From Uranotaenia lowii (taxonomy: Eukaryota; Arthropoda; Insecta; Diptera; Culicidae), in assembly GCF_029784155.1 (NCBI RefSeq), contig NC_073693.1, forward strand, positions 224,393,094 to 224,457,093: a DNA stretch of 64,000 bases, read 5' to 3'. The notes under the pieces are model-generated. The model was not told where the DNA came from, made no database searches, and saw only the letters and a list, made by a program, of their open reading frames with translations. A program made the position numbers and the translations under genes. This document shows, piece after piece, positions 44,880 to 56,392 of this stretch. The number at the start of each line of letters is the position of its first letter. Position 1 is the stretch's first letter.

Positions 44880-47721
44880 CTAGCTGACCCGGTGTGCCTT
44901 GCTACACATTCCAAAAATAAATGTAATTTGTAAAAATTCTTATAAATTTAGATATTTGTAAGCATTTTTTCGAAGTCAAACCAACATAGTTCAGATCCAT
45001 TTACATCCATCAGATTATTAACTGAAACTTGATCTCTAAATTGGTTTTTCAAGATCTGAAATTTATATTCTGTTTTTAAAGCTTCATAATGACTTAAATA
45101 ATTTCAAAATTTATGGATTTTCCACATTTTTTCGTAAAGTGGGAAGTAACGAACTTTCATTAAAACATTTTTGAGTTATTCCAAATATCCGTACGCAAAA
45201 ATAAACCCTTTTATAAAATATGGTCCTTTCTTTGAAAGGCTCTTTAGCTTAAACTTACATGGGAGCTCCCCCATCTTTACCAATTTTGTCCCCCACTGCT
45301 TGAATAAGGCAGGCTGATTTATCCGGCTCGAGTTTACATAAATTTCTAATTGAAAGAAAAAGATTCGCATATTGGAATTTATTGCATATTGTACTTTATG
45401 GAGATGGAATTTTGAAAACCGATCAATAGCGTGAATCGGAACAGTTTTTTGAGTATATTCCTAATATTCTGTATTATGAACACTGCCAGCTCCTGATTAG
45501 CTTTAGATGGTGTATTTTTTGGAGTTGAAAAAATAAGCTATAGAAATTTGAAAAAAAAAACGGTGAAATGGATTTTTAATAATCTTTTCAAAAAGCTTTT
45601 TTCACCATTCTTGCCCTTCAAAGCATTTTGAATATCTATAATTTTTGCGCTAAAATTATGTTAAAAATGTTTCGCCATATGCCAAACTCGTGGACCTGAG
45701 ACATTACAGCTTGAAGGTTTCCCAAACAGCACTTGTCATGGTATGAAAATTATCGATTTTTTACTGTGCCAGTATCTTTTTTTAATAAATTTATTAAAGC
45801 AAAAAATATAAGTATTAAAAAAAATATCAGTTGCATCACTAAATAAATTTTGAGCGTTTTTTATTTTCTCTTTGAAAGTCAAATATTCAAAAATGTTGGC
45901 AAAAACAAATTTCTAAGTTAACATTCGTCCCGTATGTTGGGGCAAGTGGAAATGCAAAGTTTATTTTCAGATGCGTCAGAGTAATGGCTTTAAAATGGAT
46001 TTAAAACGTATTTCTGTTTGTTTGTTTGTTTTATCAAGTTTCATTGATATATCTGCAGTATTCCTGCAGCATAAATTTATGTTTGTTACTCCACTTTTAA
46101 CGAATGCTGCTCAAAGGAAATGACCTTCATTTACAAAGATATTTAAGAATTTTAAATATCCACTTCAGTTTCAATATTCGGAATACCCCTTCTTGTCTTC
46201 ACAACATATTGAATAATTTTGAAGATGAATTTCTTAAAAGTTCGACGTTTGCCCTTGCCCAACCGTGTAAGTTGACAGGAGGAAATATTGTTTTTAACAC
46301 TTTAAGGGTATACTCCAAATTTCTCATAAAAATTTTGCTTCAGTTCTAAAGTCTCACTTTTTATAAAAGATGCAGATTAAAAGTCTCTTTCATGCAGCCA
46401 TGTAACACAAAAACACTGTTCATGTAAAAGTACGTACTTGAATTGGTTTGTAAGCAAAAAGTACGATGTTTTTTTTCAGAGTTATTTAAAATAAAAAGCT
46501 CCCATTTTCATTTCTCAATGCGTTTCAGCTGTGCATTTGGGCCAAAGTAACAATTTCTAGAAGAAAACATTTTTTTTTGTAACAGAGAAAAGTTGAACGT
46601 TTGAACATGCTCTAGTGTTCCTTGAATGAAAATTGTTTCGGAAAATGAATTCCCTCACTTTTGGTCAAAAAAATCAGTTTATTTCACTGATACTTTTCAC
46701 TTATGCACACGTCAGTCCTATCTCATCTAATATAAAGAAAAGGCTCTTGATCAGTTTATGTGTTGGATCGGATTTTTTGATCTTCTTTAAATTTAAATGG
46801 CGCTTGATAAAACTTCAGTTAAGTATATTTTTATATGTTCAACAAAATGTTTCCGATCTACCTCTGTAGAAATCATCTTATTCATAATTCCGTTATCAAA
46901 AATCTTTCAATTGGTTTTGATTCGATTGATAAAATACCAATCCGTGTCACATCTAGGCGTCACTTATTTCCACGTGCTGTGTACAATTAAGCAAGAAAAA
47001 ACACATCTAGGTTGCATATCGCCCTCACGTGCATAAGAAATATAGGTACTTGGTAGAGAAACAGGCGCCTGATTGTTAAATTTTTCGAGCGATCAATGAA
47101 CAGTATGTTTTGGTGACTATCCACTTGCGACGACGTTTGCTTGGCCATAGAGACGAAAAACAAATCCCTCAAAGAAAAGAAAACCTCTAAAAATGAATGC
47201 CATGCCTTTTCAATTTCAATGTATATGTTTTATTCGATCGGCGAAATGTCAATCTGGGTCACATCTAGGCGTCATTCATAACCATGTGCTATACAAATGA
47301 GCAAGGAATCAAGTAGAAAAAAATCACATCAAGTCTTCATATCGCCATCCCTTGCATTGAAAATATGCTTGGTTGAGAAATACGCGCTAAAATATTCCCA
47401 CTGATCAGTATGTTATGCCATGGTTACTATCCTCTCGCGACGTTGACTCACGACGCCTCGACCATGGAGACGAAAAACAAACCGCCCAAAGGAAAAAAAA
47501 ATCTCGAGAAAATGGATGTCATGACTTTAATTTGTTTCGAAAAACTACAAATTTTGTATGGCGGCCTCCCTCCCTTAAGTCGGATAGGGTTTTAACTATT
47601 ATAGAAACCATCTCTGGCCCCAAAAACCCTCAGATGCCAATTTTGACGATGATCGGTTCAGTAGTTTCCGAGTCTATAGGGAACAGACAGACAGACAAAC
47701 ATTCATTTTTATATATATAGA
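44880..47721 (-). mobile_element. Helitron-like element, minus strand
   Basis: The 3' end is the plus-strand aCTAGctgacccggtgtgcc at 44880; the 5' end is the inverse of TCTATATATATAAAAATGAA at 47721. On the minus strand this is TC...CTAG followed by T. Length 2.84 kb, no Rep or helicase coding. An internal 311-bp tandem duplication (46916-47525) lies toward the 5' end. The base before TC is G rather than A, a small deviation. Confidence 0.6.
46916..47525. repeat. 311-bp tandem duplication in the Helitron-like element
   Basis: Two diverged units. 'cacatctaggcgtca' recurs at 46949 and 47260, and 'gagacgaaaaacaaa' in both. Internal tandem repeats are common in non-autonomous Helitrons. Confidence 0.8.
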
Positions 47722-47842
47722 CAAGTTTTAAACCACAAAATCCGGAATTATTCTAACCTAAGCTTACCAGACATTTTTCAGCCATTATCCGGGCCGTGCA
47801 AATTCAGGTTATTTTTCCCAATATCTTCTAATCCCCAAATAA

Positions 47843-49529
47843 TCTATCTATATATATAAAAAGTAATTTCCGTTTGTTTGTTCGTTTGTATGTTTGTCTT
47901 CAATAGGCTCAGCCGCCTTAAGAGCTAGAAAGCTGAAATTTGGCATGGGTGCTCATTAGGACCAGGAATAATGAAAAATGTTTTTAGATTTTCGGATGAC
48001 CCCTTTTGAAGGAGGTCGTCCATACAACAACGGTTTTATTCCCACGAACCAAAAGTCATGGCACCCATTTTGCGAACCTATTTTCGTTTCCGTTCGTTTC
48101 GTTGGCGGGATTATTTTCACCATCACCATGGGCCGGGTATTAGAAACAACGACCATCCAGAGCTCACATGTACTGAATAGCAAAGCTTGCTGAGCATTGA
48201 AAATTTGGAAGTGAAAATTTAGGCGGGTGTTTTTGTACCTTCCACTGTTTAAAGCACGTGCTACCGGTACGAGATATTTGGATACAATTATAAGCCTACA
48301 TTTTGACTGAAAAATACAACTAGCCTGTTAGGAATATATTGACTAGAATAGTAGTGGCTTTCAAAGTGCTCTTTACCGCTGCTGGGGGGCTTTGAGGGTC
48401 AACCATTTTTGTATTTTTGGAATTCCTCATAGAGAAAGAAACATTTTTTAGATTCAGAGTTATAAGCTCAAGGCTGCGATTTTAACGCTTCAATTGGGAT
48501 TTTAATAGGGGATTAGAAAATTTATTAGATAATAAAATTTGAGGTTTTGAGTTTCATACAATTCGATTTCACTGACCAATTTCTAACTTTTGATTTATCT
48601 GATTTATTTGATTAATGGGATGTTTGTGCCCATGAAAAAAAAACAGAACTAAAAAAAAACCTTTTTCGTAATAAAAAAATGGTGTTTTCGAGATGATTTG
48701 TTTTCGATAATTTCAAAAAGCTATTAGTATTTTTTTGTTTTGTTTCGATTATAGTCGTTTTACCATCTTTATGGCATTCGCGACTTTATCAACGTTACAG
48801 TTGGCGGATCGTTATTGAAAAACTTATCCGGTACAACTGTGTTCGATGTTTGCTCTTGGGCTCGAACTCGTGGACATCGGCTCAGGAGACAACAGACTTG
48901 CCAACTGAGCTATATCACAAGCCCATAAGCTATTAGTAGAACTTTCAACATTTAAGGTAAACTAATAATAAAACAGTGCGAAATTGAAAAGCGATAAAAT
49001 TTACACATGCAATTGAAAACATGCAAAGTGAGTTTTCAACATGCTTCAACAAAGTTCGGAGGTTTTTTGAGAAATTTCTAAGTAAATGAAACTTAAATAT
49101 ACCATTTTACAGGGAGATCGTCCATATTGAAAAGTGGGATAATCTTCAACAGATATTTTCATTAGATAGGGGATGGAAAAGATAAAAAAAGCAGTTTAAT
49201 CTTTTTAAGATAAAACTATTAGGCCAAATCTATTCAATCTTCTTAAGAAATGATGGTTGTAAAAAATGTTTTTCATGAAAAGATGAATTATCATACCAGG
49301 ATTTTTTTTTAATTTCCATTCATTAAAATCTTAACACTATAAATTTTTCGATAATACGAAAACGATGAACAGTGAATATTCTCAATAAAAAACTTTAAAA
49401 AGACTAACAAACTTGGGCCAAATTTCTTATAATGATGAATATAAAACTTCCAAAATTTCGTAAAGTCAAACGATTCATTTTGATTTATATTTTATGTGAA
49501 CCCGAGCAAGGCCGGGTAAAATCAGCTAG
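47843..49529 (+). mobile_element. Helitron-like element, plus strand, with nested SINE
   Basis: Begins TCTATCTATATATATAAAAA after A and ends CCCGAGCAAGGCCGGGTAAA ATCAGCTAG before T, with the same hairpin as 39507-41470. 1.69 kb including the 197-bp SINE at 48730-48926. No protein coding. Confidence 0.65.
48730..48926 (-). mobile_element. tRNA-derived SINE, full length
   Basis: Flanked by a 12-bp duplication, aagctattagta, at 48718-48729 and 48927-48938. On the minus strand it has a pol III A box TAGCTCAGTTGG and B box GAGTTCGAGCCC about 35 bases apart, then a unique body and an A-rich tail (plus-strand tttttttgttttgttt at 48730). The head is clearly tRNA-derived. A tail fragment of the same family is at 6443-6556. 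Similar in type to the Feilai-like SINEs of Aedes, but family identity is not proven. Confidence 0.85.
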
Positions 49530-49540
49530 TCTTCAATATA

Positions 49541-50440
49541 GGGGAGAGTAACGTGGGTCACTCTTAATATCTCAGCTGTATTTTGAGATAAAAAATCTCA
49601 ATCCAACTGTCATCGTTGCCACTTTGCGTGAGCATATTTTTCTGTATTCTATATGTTGTTGGTTTATGTACGCATCATATGCTTCTTTTATTTAACTAGT
49701 CTAGAATAAAGTACTTACATAATTAAAAAAGCACCCGCAAATTGCATCCGTGGGAGACCTAAAGTACAAAACAAAAATATGCTCATACGCTTATGATCTT
49801 AGTTTTGTTATGTTCTTTCACGTGGAAAAAGAATTTTTGATGAAACATAAATAAGTCACACAAACGCAACTTATTTGCAAATCATAGCTTGTGGGGAATC
49901 GTGGGCCACATTTTGTGGGGTATCTTGAGCCACCTTTATTTTGGTGTTTTTATACACATTCAGAACTTAAAATACGTTTTCCCTATCTGCAAAAAGTTTT
50001 CTTATGCCAAATAAAGAGTTTTGAAAAATATTTTGTCCATTATTTCCAATGCGATGGAGACGAACAAAAATCCTATAGAAGGAATTTTGCCGAAACGTTC
50101 GCGAGCCAGGTTTTAGGAATTATTCGATCATACACAACTCTCTCTTTTATTTCTTACTTAACTTAATGAATTATGAAATTTCAGTTTTGGGTCAACTCAT
50201 AAATTTTGCAAGTTATCTATTCAATTTGGATTTGGTGGCCCACGTTTCCCCACAAACAAAATCCTTTTTTTTTAAACAGCCAGAACTCGGGAAACTAATG
50301 TATTTAAAAATTAAAAAATGCCTAATAATACGTTAAAAAATGTAGAAAATTAATCCATTTATTTTTTTTCTTATTATCTTTTATAGTAAAGAAGTTATGA
50401 AGCAAAGCAAAAAAGTGGCCCATGATACCTCACTCTCCCC
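49541..50440. mobile_element. TA-flanked element, 'cccacgattcccc' type, inverted copy
   Basis: Ends GGGGAGAGTAACGTGGGTCA and, inverted, GGGGAGAGTGAGGTATCATG; TA at 49539-49540 and 50441-50442. It is the reverse-oriented relative of 12078-14376 and 51367-51893, sharing 'aactgtcatcgt' and 'cacaaacgcaa' segments. The ORF at 49891-50166 is incidental. Confidence 0.75.
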
Positions 50441-51043
50441 TATATAAAAAGCAGTTTCTGAGGGTTTTTTTTGTTTGTCCTCTATAGGCTCAGCTGTCTT
50501 AAGAGCTAGAGAGCTGAAATTTGGCATGAATGCTAAGTAGCACCAGAAATGATGAAAAATGTTTTTAAATTTTCGGATGACCCCTTCTGAAGGAGGTCGT
50601 CCATACAAGCGAAATATTGTTTTCGCGAAATTGTCGTTTTTTTTGTCGGATTCTCATGAAAATTTGCACATGAGGATTCAAAGAGATGGGCAATTGATTT
50701 CAGGTATTGAATTTTTTGTCAGGGGTCTGCAAAAGAGGTCGTCCATATAAAATGTTTAATGTTTTTGCGATATTGACGTTTTTATACATTGGATTGAGGT
50801 GCAAATTTCCACATAGGAGTTTTAAGTGACGAAAAATCGATACCAGGTATTAAATTCAGGGTCAGGAGTCGGCCAAAGGGGTCGTCCATATGAACTGTTT
50901 AATATTTTTATGATATTTTCTTTATTATACATTGTATTTAGATGAAAATTTGCACATGAGTGTTTTGAGCGACAAACAGTCAATTCCAGGTGTCAAATTT
51001 GGAATCAGGGATCGGATTGTACGGTGATGTTTTCATAAAATTT
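50441..51043 (+). mobile_element. Helitron-type 5' segment with 143-bp tandem units
   Basis: 'tataaaaagcag', 'ctcagctgtcttaagagcta' and 'gctgaaatttggcatg' match the 5' part of 47843-48000. Then 'ggtcgtccata' recurs at 50594, 50737 and 50880, a tandem unit of 143 bp. The true 5' tip seems to have been split by the TA element just upstream. No 3' end found. Confidence 0.55.
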
Positions 51044-51210
51044 GCTAGTTTTACATTTCAGTCTACTTTTATTCGATCACCCTTGGAAAAAAAGGAATTT
51101 TTGCGTCTGCTAGGGCCGTCAGTTAGAGCAGAGAGACGGCCATAACAGGCGGAAAAATTGTTTTTTTTTGTAGATGGCCGAAGAAAAGTTGACTGAAATG
51201 TAAAACTAGC
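51044..51210. repeat. 167-bp hairpin-forming element
   Basis: GCTAGTTTTACATTTCAGTC at 51044 and its reverse complement ending at 51210 form arms of about 27 bp with few mismatches around a 113-bp loop rich in 'ggccgtc' words. Possibly a small MITE without a clear target duplication. Confidence 0.6.
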
Positions 51211-51364
51211 GACATTTTTAAAAACAGAGCTTGGTTTTATGATTAAAATCGATGATCGATGATTGTTTGACAATTTAAAAAAAAAAAGCAATTTCCCAAA
51301 TTTTGAAACATATTAACTCTGACTCATAGGCTCAATCTTTATATAAGTTATAAAGTGAATATTG
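51211..51364. other. AT-rich spacer
   Basis: Nothing recognised. Confidence 0.5.
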
Positions 51365-51366
51365 TA

Positions 51367-51893
51367 TGGAAGAGTGGGGAATCATGGGCCACTTTTTTGT
51401 TGTTCCATAACTTCTTTATTATAAAAGATAAAATGAAAATAAAAAATGGTATGGTTTTCTACATTTTCAAGGTATCATTATTTGCAGATAGGGAAAACGT
51501 ATTTTAAGTTCTGAATGTGTATAAAAACTTAAAAATATAGGTGGTTCAAAATGTGTGGCCTACGATTCCCCACAAGCTATGATTTGCAAATTGGTTGCGT
51601 TTGTGTGACTTATTGATGTTTCATCAAAAATTCCTTTTCCACGTGAAAGATCATGACAAAACTAAGATCATAAGCGTATGAGCATATTTTTGTTATGCAC
51701 TTTAGGTTCCCCATCGATGAAATTAGCGGGTGTTTTTTTAATTATGTAAGTAAATTTTTCTAACTTTTTTTAGCTTGATATATAAAAGAAGCATATTAGC
51801 ATATTATGCGTATTTCAGTCAACAACATATAGAAATACATGCTCACGCAAAGCGACGACGATGACAGTTGGCCCACGATACCCCACTCTCCCC
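51367..51893. mobile_element. TA-flanked element, 'cccacgattcccc' type, short copy
   Basis: 527 bp; left end tggaagagtggggaatcatg, right end (inverted) ggggagagtggggtatcgtg, TA at 51365-51366 and 51894-51895. It represents the uninterrupted form of the 12078-14376 element (which carries the Penelope-like pair) with an internal deletion. Confidence 0.75.
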
Positions 51894-52856
51894 TACATAT
51901 TCTTTGAATTGTTGGCGTTGTTTCCCAATCCCACCTTTAGACGGGATTTATGTTTCAGCTCTCTTTCCTAGCTAAGGACATTTTGTTTTGCAAATAAATC
52001 AAAGCAGAATGATGTTAACTCTTTGACCCAACTGGCAAACATGTTTTTAGATCGAACAATTAAGGATTAAGGATGTCTCAGTCTAACAAATTGATGATAT
52101 TTCGAAACATAGGTCCATTTCCAATTTTCTCATATTTTTTAGCTTCCTTACCTGTAGCTTTTGACAACTGCTTGTAAAACAATATTTATTCGTAGGCATT
52201 GTGAGATTAACATATTTTGAACCATTTTGCGCAAAAAGTAAGTAAAATTTATGATTGAGTTTGGTTCTATGCCGATTCCACAGGGTCCACGTCTAAAGGC
52301 GGGATTGGGCCCAAGAAGGCTATATCCAGTGTTTGGCATCGCTAACAGAAAAATTAGCGGAGCAATTTAATTCGCTAGCTCGGCCAAAGTAAACGATCGC
52401 TAATCAAAACCGCTACATTGTGAATAAATAAGCGATCTTTTCAAAGCGCTAAACGCTAATCGATAACTGAAAATTTATAAAAAGATAAGACTAACACACT
52501 ATTTGAAGATATTTTAACACATATAAAGATCGGGAAAATAATTCTGTACATAAGATGTGCAAGGACATAATTTCGGATTTTATTATTATTCTAACCTATC
52601 TTCATCAGTTCACGAACAGATTTTGTTTGTACATTTAGTGAAAATGCAGAAGAAAGGGGTTTTTAATCAAATTTGAAACATCACATACCCGTTAATGTAT
52701 TTTACAATACGAATGATTCAATTATATGTTTTTCAATCAGCTGGTGTTCCGGGTATTTCAATCAATTTTTTCACCATGTACGACATCCACGCTTAAGAAG
52801 GAGGTAAGCGAAACTTTCTTATTTGCTTACTTACTAAAAATTTCACGATTATATTA
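51894..52856. other. Unclassified DNA related to 14377-14710
   Basis: 51900-52200 shares words with the flank of the other TA element. 'cccacctttagacgggattt' near 51930 and 'cacgtctaaaggcgggattggg' near 52290 form an inverted pair. From 52340 there are 'cgctaatc' words (52355-52460). No gene. Confidence 0.4.
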
Positions 52857-52983
52857 AAGGGTGATACGGTCAAAATTTGGTCAAGGGAAAACGCGTGTAA
52901 ATCGGTGAAATCGTTTATTTGAAAAATCAAATTAAATTTCTTTTTCAAGTTTAATAAGTATAAAATTCAGGAAAAATATTCAG

Positions 52984-54003
52984 TTAGGCTTCCGCTTTTC
53001 CAAATCCGAATTGCCGGGCCTTACGCTTAACCCCTGCCATCAGATTTTGTACAGCCACCTTGTCCACCTTCTTCGCCACAGAAAGCCAGTTTGCCTTGAA
53101 CTGCTGCTCGTCCTTAGCAGTTTTTTGGTCTTCTTTAGGTTCCGCTTGACAATAGCCCAGTATTTCTCAATTGGACGGAGCTCTGGCGTGTTGGGAGTGT
53201 TCTTGTCCTTGGGAACCACCTGCACGTTGTTGGCGGCGTACCACTCCATGGCCTTTATACCGTAATGGCAAGATACCAAATCCGGCCAAAACAGTACGGA
53301 ACTACTGTGTTTCCTCAGGAAAAGCAACAGACGTTTATTCAAACACTCTTTCACGTAAATTTTTTGGTTGACAGTCCCGGAAGCTATAAAAATGCTGCTT
53401 TTCAATTCACAGGTACAGATGGCTTGTCAAACGAGATATTTCTTCGCAAACTTAGACAGTTTCATGTGCTTGAAAATATCTGCTACCTTTCCCTTTCCTT
53501 TTGCCGTATAAAACTCCTGTCCCGGAAGCTGCTTGTAGTCGGCTTTGACGTAGGTTTCGTCGTCCATTACCACGCAGTAAAACTTCGTCAGCATCGTCGT
53601 GTACAGCCTCCGGGATCGCGCTTTGGCCGTCGTATTTTGATTATCATCGCGATTTGGAGTCACTAACTTCTTGTAAGTCGATAGTCAGGCTCGTTTTTTG
53701 GCTCGATGCACGGTTGTAGACGATACACCCAGCTTATTTGCGGCATCTCGGAGAGAGAGCTTAGGGTTTCGCTTGAAACTACCGCCAACTCTCTTTGTCG
53801 TCTCAGCGGCTTCCGGTTTTCGATTTCCCCCCTATCCAGACTTCCCGACTGTCGACAAACGTTCCCCAAACACTTTAATTACATTTGTAACGGTTGATTT
53901 GGCAACTTTTAACATTTTGCCAGCTTTGCGTGCGAGTATCTCGGATTTTCGCGATGCACGAGCAAAGTTTTGATACGCTGCTCTTCTTCCTTGGACGGCA
54001 TTT
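52984..54003 (-). pseudogene. DD37E transposase, degenerate
   Basis: Starts MPSKEEEQRIKTLLVHRENP at 54003. A first helix-turn-helix (KLAK..LKVAKSTVTNVIKV) is followed by a second (NPKLSLRDAANKLGVSSTTV). Catalytic Asp 1 is in VMDDETYVK, Asp 2 in FWPDLVSCHYG, and Glu in NTPELRPIEKYW; I count 37 residues between Asp 2 and that Glu, the DD37E spacing described from mosquitoes. Lesions: a frameshift near 53920, stops near 53830 and 53690, and a frameshift near 53110 that displaces the C terminus. In an intact element this enzyme cuts and inserts at TA. Confidence 0.85.
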
Positions 54004-54150
54004 TGACAACTGAAGAGTGAACTCCAAAATCAAAATAGGAGCAACATTCTACACACACACACCTTCAAAATGAGGGTTGTTCAGATTTTTTAAATGCAAA
54101 ATTGAAAGAAATATGTCAAATTGATATCGACCAAATTTTGACCGTATCAC

Positions 54151-54506
54151 CACTGACCACACTGACTTGACTCTTAGAACAAAAATTCAACAATTTTCTG
54201 TCTAATTTTTTGTTGTCAGCTTTTGCAGGTTCGCAATACCGACGGCAGGTGGCGAACCTGAAAAATTCGACAAAAAATGCCCTGTAGGAAAAATGGTCCT
54301 GTTTAGCCCGGTTTTATCGTAGAAATTGCGTGTTTTATTTTTAAAGTTGGGTGGCATTTCCTAACTGGGATAGCATTTCTTCAAATCGATCGATGCGCAC
54401 TCTGGAATCGACATTGCGTACTGTTGGAAAAATGTTTTTTTTGTTTTTTTTTTCTGGAAAAATTATCCAGAAAACGAAATCGAGTGTCCAGTCAGTATGG
54501 TCAGTG
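54151..54506. mobile_element. MITE with CACTGACC termini nested in a DD37E TIR
   Basis: 356 bp. Ends CACTGACCACACTGAC and, inverted, CACTGACCATACTGAC, with a 7-bp direct repeat, gtatcac, at 54144-54150 and 54507-54513. No coding. Its insertion postdates the DD37E element. Confidence 0.8.
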
Positions 54507-54519
54507 GTATCACCCTTTA

Positions 54520-56109
54520 GTTAGCCTACACATATTTTTCGGAATAGCGTTCTTCTGGCAGACACTGGTTAAAAGATTTTCAATAAACGTTTGAATGCTT
54601 AATTAATTTATCATTACTTAATGAAAAACTTCTAAGAAGTTATGAATCCTGAAAAAGGCGTGAGAAGGAGCCTTTGTGCATATCTGCATCATTAGAAGTT
54701 GTATAGATTCAAATATATAAAGGAAATATAAATTCTAAGTCTTAAAACTGTAAAAGATACAAGCAATTTAAATCTCTTCGTAGCGTGAAATTCCATGCTG
54801 ATGAAATGTTGAGATCAGCAAAAACATTGAGTTGTCAAGCATAACGTTTATCATGATCGGCACACGACAGCCTGAAGGTCTATATCGTGTAGTCGTTGAT
54901 GCTTTTTGTTCATTAACTTACATCTTCAGGCATCCATTCAGCAATGTACCAAAACTATTTCATGGAGCCATGCGTTCCATACACATAGGGGCAAAACATT
55001 TCTTCAGCGATGAAACAGTTTTTTCTCCGTTTATAACTTTTAATTGTAGCCCCTAAGTTCTGTCGCAAGTTTCCGGCAGGGTACAATTGTACTAACCCAA
55101 CTATTGGGAGCAATTCGGTGCGTCCTCAGGAAAATGGCCAACACCTCACTGTAGAGTTTTTTTGTTTTTTGGTAAGCTACGCCTCGTGTCGATTGGCCAA
55201 TTTTTGGCAACAGCACAAACGTTTAGCCTTGTCGCGATCGCGAAAGTAATTTCACCCTCAACTCCGCATGTGTCGCCATTATGCAATTGTAGCGAATTAG
55301 AAGACGAAACCGGCGACGACCGCGTATTCAGTCGTCTCCGCTTCAAACTGCGTGCATCTTCGTTAAACATATATAGGCAAAATCCGCTAGGCGCAAAAAT
55401 AAAACAGAGCGAAACTGGTTTACATCTATCAAACAGGCAGTGGTTTATTCACCATCTGGTACTAATTTATTCATTATTTGATTGTTATTGGATTTTGCCT
55501 CTCGCAGAGTCATTGAACAGTTTATTCCGAAGGGCCGATAGAGTGTTTGTTTACACACATTTTTTCCCAAAAATCCCAAATAGATTACCTATAAATATGG
55601 CTAATTTGATTGAAAATGAAACAGCAACTACATAGCTTACATTACCCTTTAAAACATCACAAGCGTAATAGAGGCCAATCAATTTCTTCGCACCAAGACG
55701 CGCGTCATAAAATCAAATTGTGTTTAAACGATTTTTTTTTATTGGATCCACCAGCTGCTTCCAAGGCAGCAGCAGTATGTTTTGCAGTTCACTTTTATTG
55801 ACAGATAAACGTCAAAACTGACAGTTACTAGCAGCTGAAATGAAGCCACAGAAGGTGGAAGCACGCAGTGTAGCTAATTTACAACGTTGTTATGTGTCAA
55901 ATAACCAGCTATCCAGCGAATATTGCTAGCTATAAAGGAGAATTATCACTTTGCAGATGTTACTATGCTTTAAGATCTTTTAAAACTACCTTAGGGGAGA
56001 AAAAGTTGAAATGAGAGTTATCTGAAAAAATAAAAAAAAGCCTATTAAAAGTCGAATGTGATAATATAAGCAATATACACAGAAAAGAAACTTTAGTGTG
56101 AAAACCATG
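54520..56109. other. Unidentified, possibly containing host exons
   Basis: No transposon termini were recognised. 55160-55640 is nearer balanced in base composition and has long open frames on both strands. 55750-55920 includes 'gtcaaaactgacagtt' and a short ORF after 'gctgaaATG'. None of these is strong evidence of a gene. Confidence 0.3.
55146..55370 (-). CDS. Possible first coding exon, unknown protein
   Basis: The minus-strand frame MFNEDARSLKRRRLNTRSSP then VSSSNSLQLHNGDTCGVEGE has a basic KRRR cluster like a nuclear localisation signal and a Ser-rich segment. 74 residues, ending at a stop, with no convincing splice donor. An overlapping plus-strand frame (55162-55635) is longer but less protein-like. 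Uncertain. Confidence 0.2.
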   Translation of the reverse strand: MFNEDARSLKRRRLNTRSSPVSSSNSLQLHNGDTCGVEGEITFAIATRLNVCAVAKNWPIDTRRSLPKNKKTLQ

Positions 56110-56132
56110 CCTCAAAAAGGAGTTATGGTTTA

Positions 56133-56369
56133 GCTTAGCTTAGCTTAGCTTGATTGACTACTCACATCCACCTTAAACTATGGAACCCGAAAATGCTTCT
56201 TATTCTGTATAAAGATTTTTTATTAACAAAAATTACAATAGATCTTAACATTTTTCTTTTTGAAATTATGTTACTTGTATCGCATTTCGAATTCCACAGT
56301 CGCTGGCGTGGCTCAGTAGAACGAATTCCACATCGCCAATGGTTGCTACTCCGTGATTGACCGAGGCCA
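56133..56369 (-). mobile_element. Retroposed SINE/LINE-end fragment with 23-bp duplication
   Basis: 237 bp flanked by a perfect 23-bp direct repeat (56110-56132 and 56370-56392, beginning cctcaaaaaggag). The plus-strand left edge is tagcttagcttagcttag, so on the minus strand it ends in a (GCTAA)n tail. Long target duplication plus a short tandem tail indicate target-primed reverse transcription. No pol III boxes were recognised, so it may be a truncated LINE end. Confidence 0.75.
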
Positions 56370-56392
56370 CCTCAAAAAGGAGTTATGGTTTA

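Larger units (their letters stand above)
52857..54517 (-). mobile_element. DD37E IS630/Tc1/mariner element, copy 1
   Basis: TIRs AAGGGTGATACGGTCAAAAT on the left and its relative on the right, with TA at 52855-52856 and 54518-54519. The right TIR is split by a 356-bp MITE at 54151-54506; removing it restores 'gtatcaccctt'. The transposase is on the minus strand and degenerate. Confidence 0.85.

Noticed and set aside
55162..55635. 157-residue plus-strand ORF
   Set aside because: No domain, signal or splice context; composition is less protein-like than the minus-strand frame.
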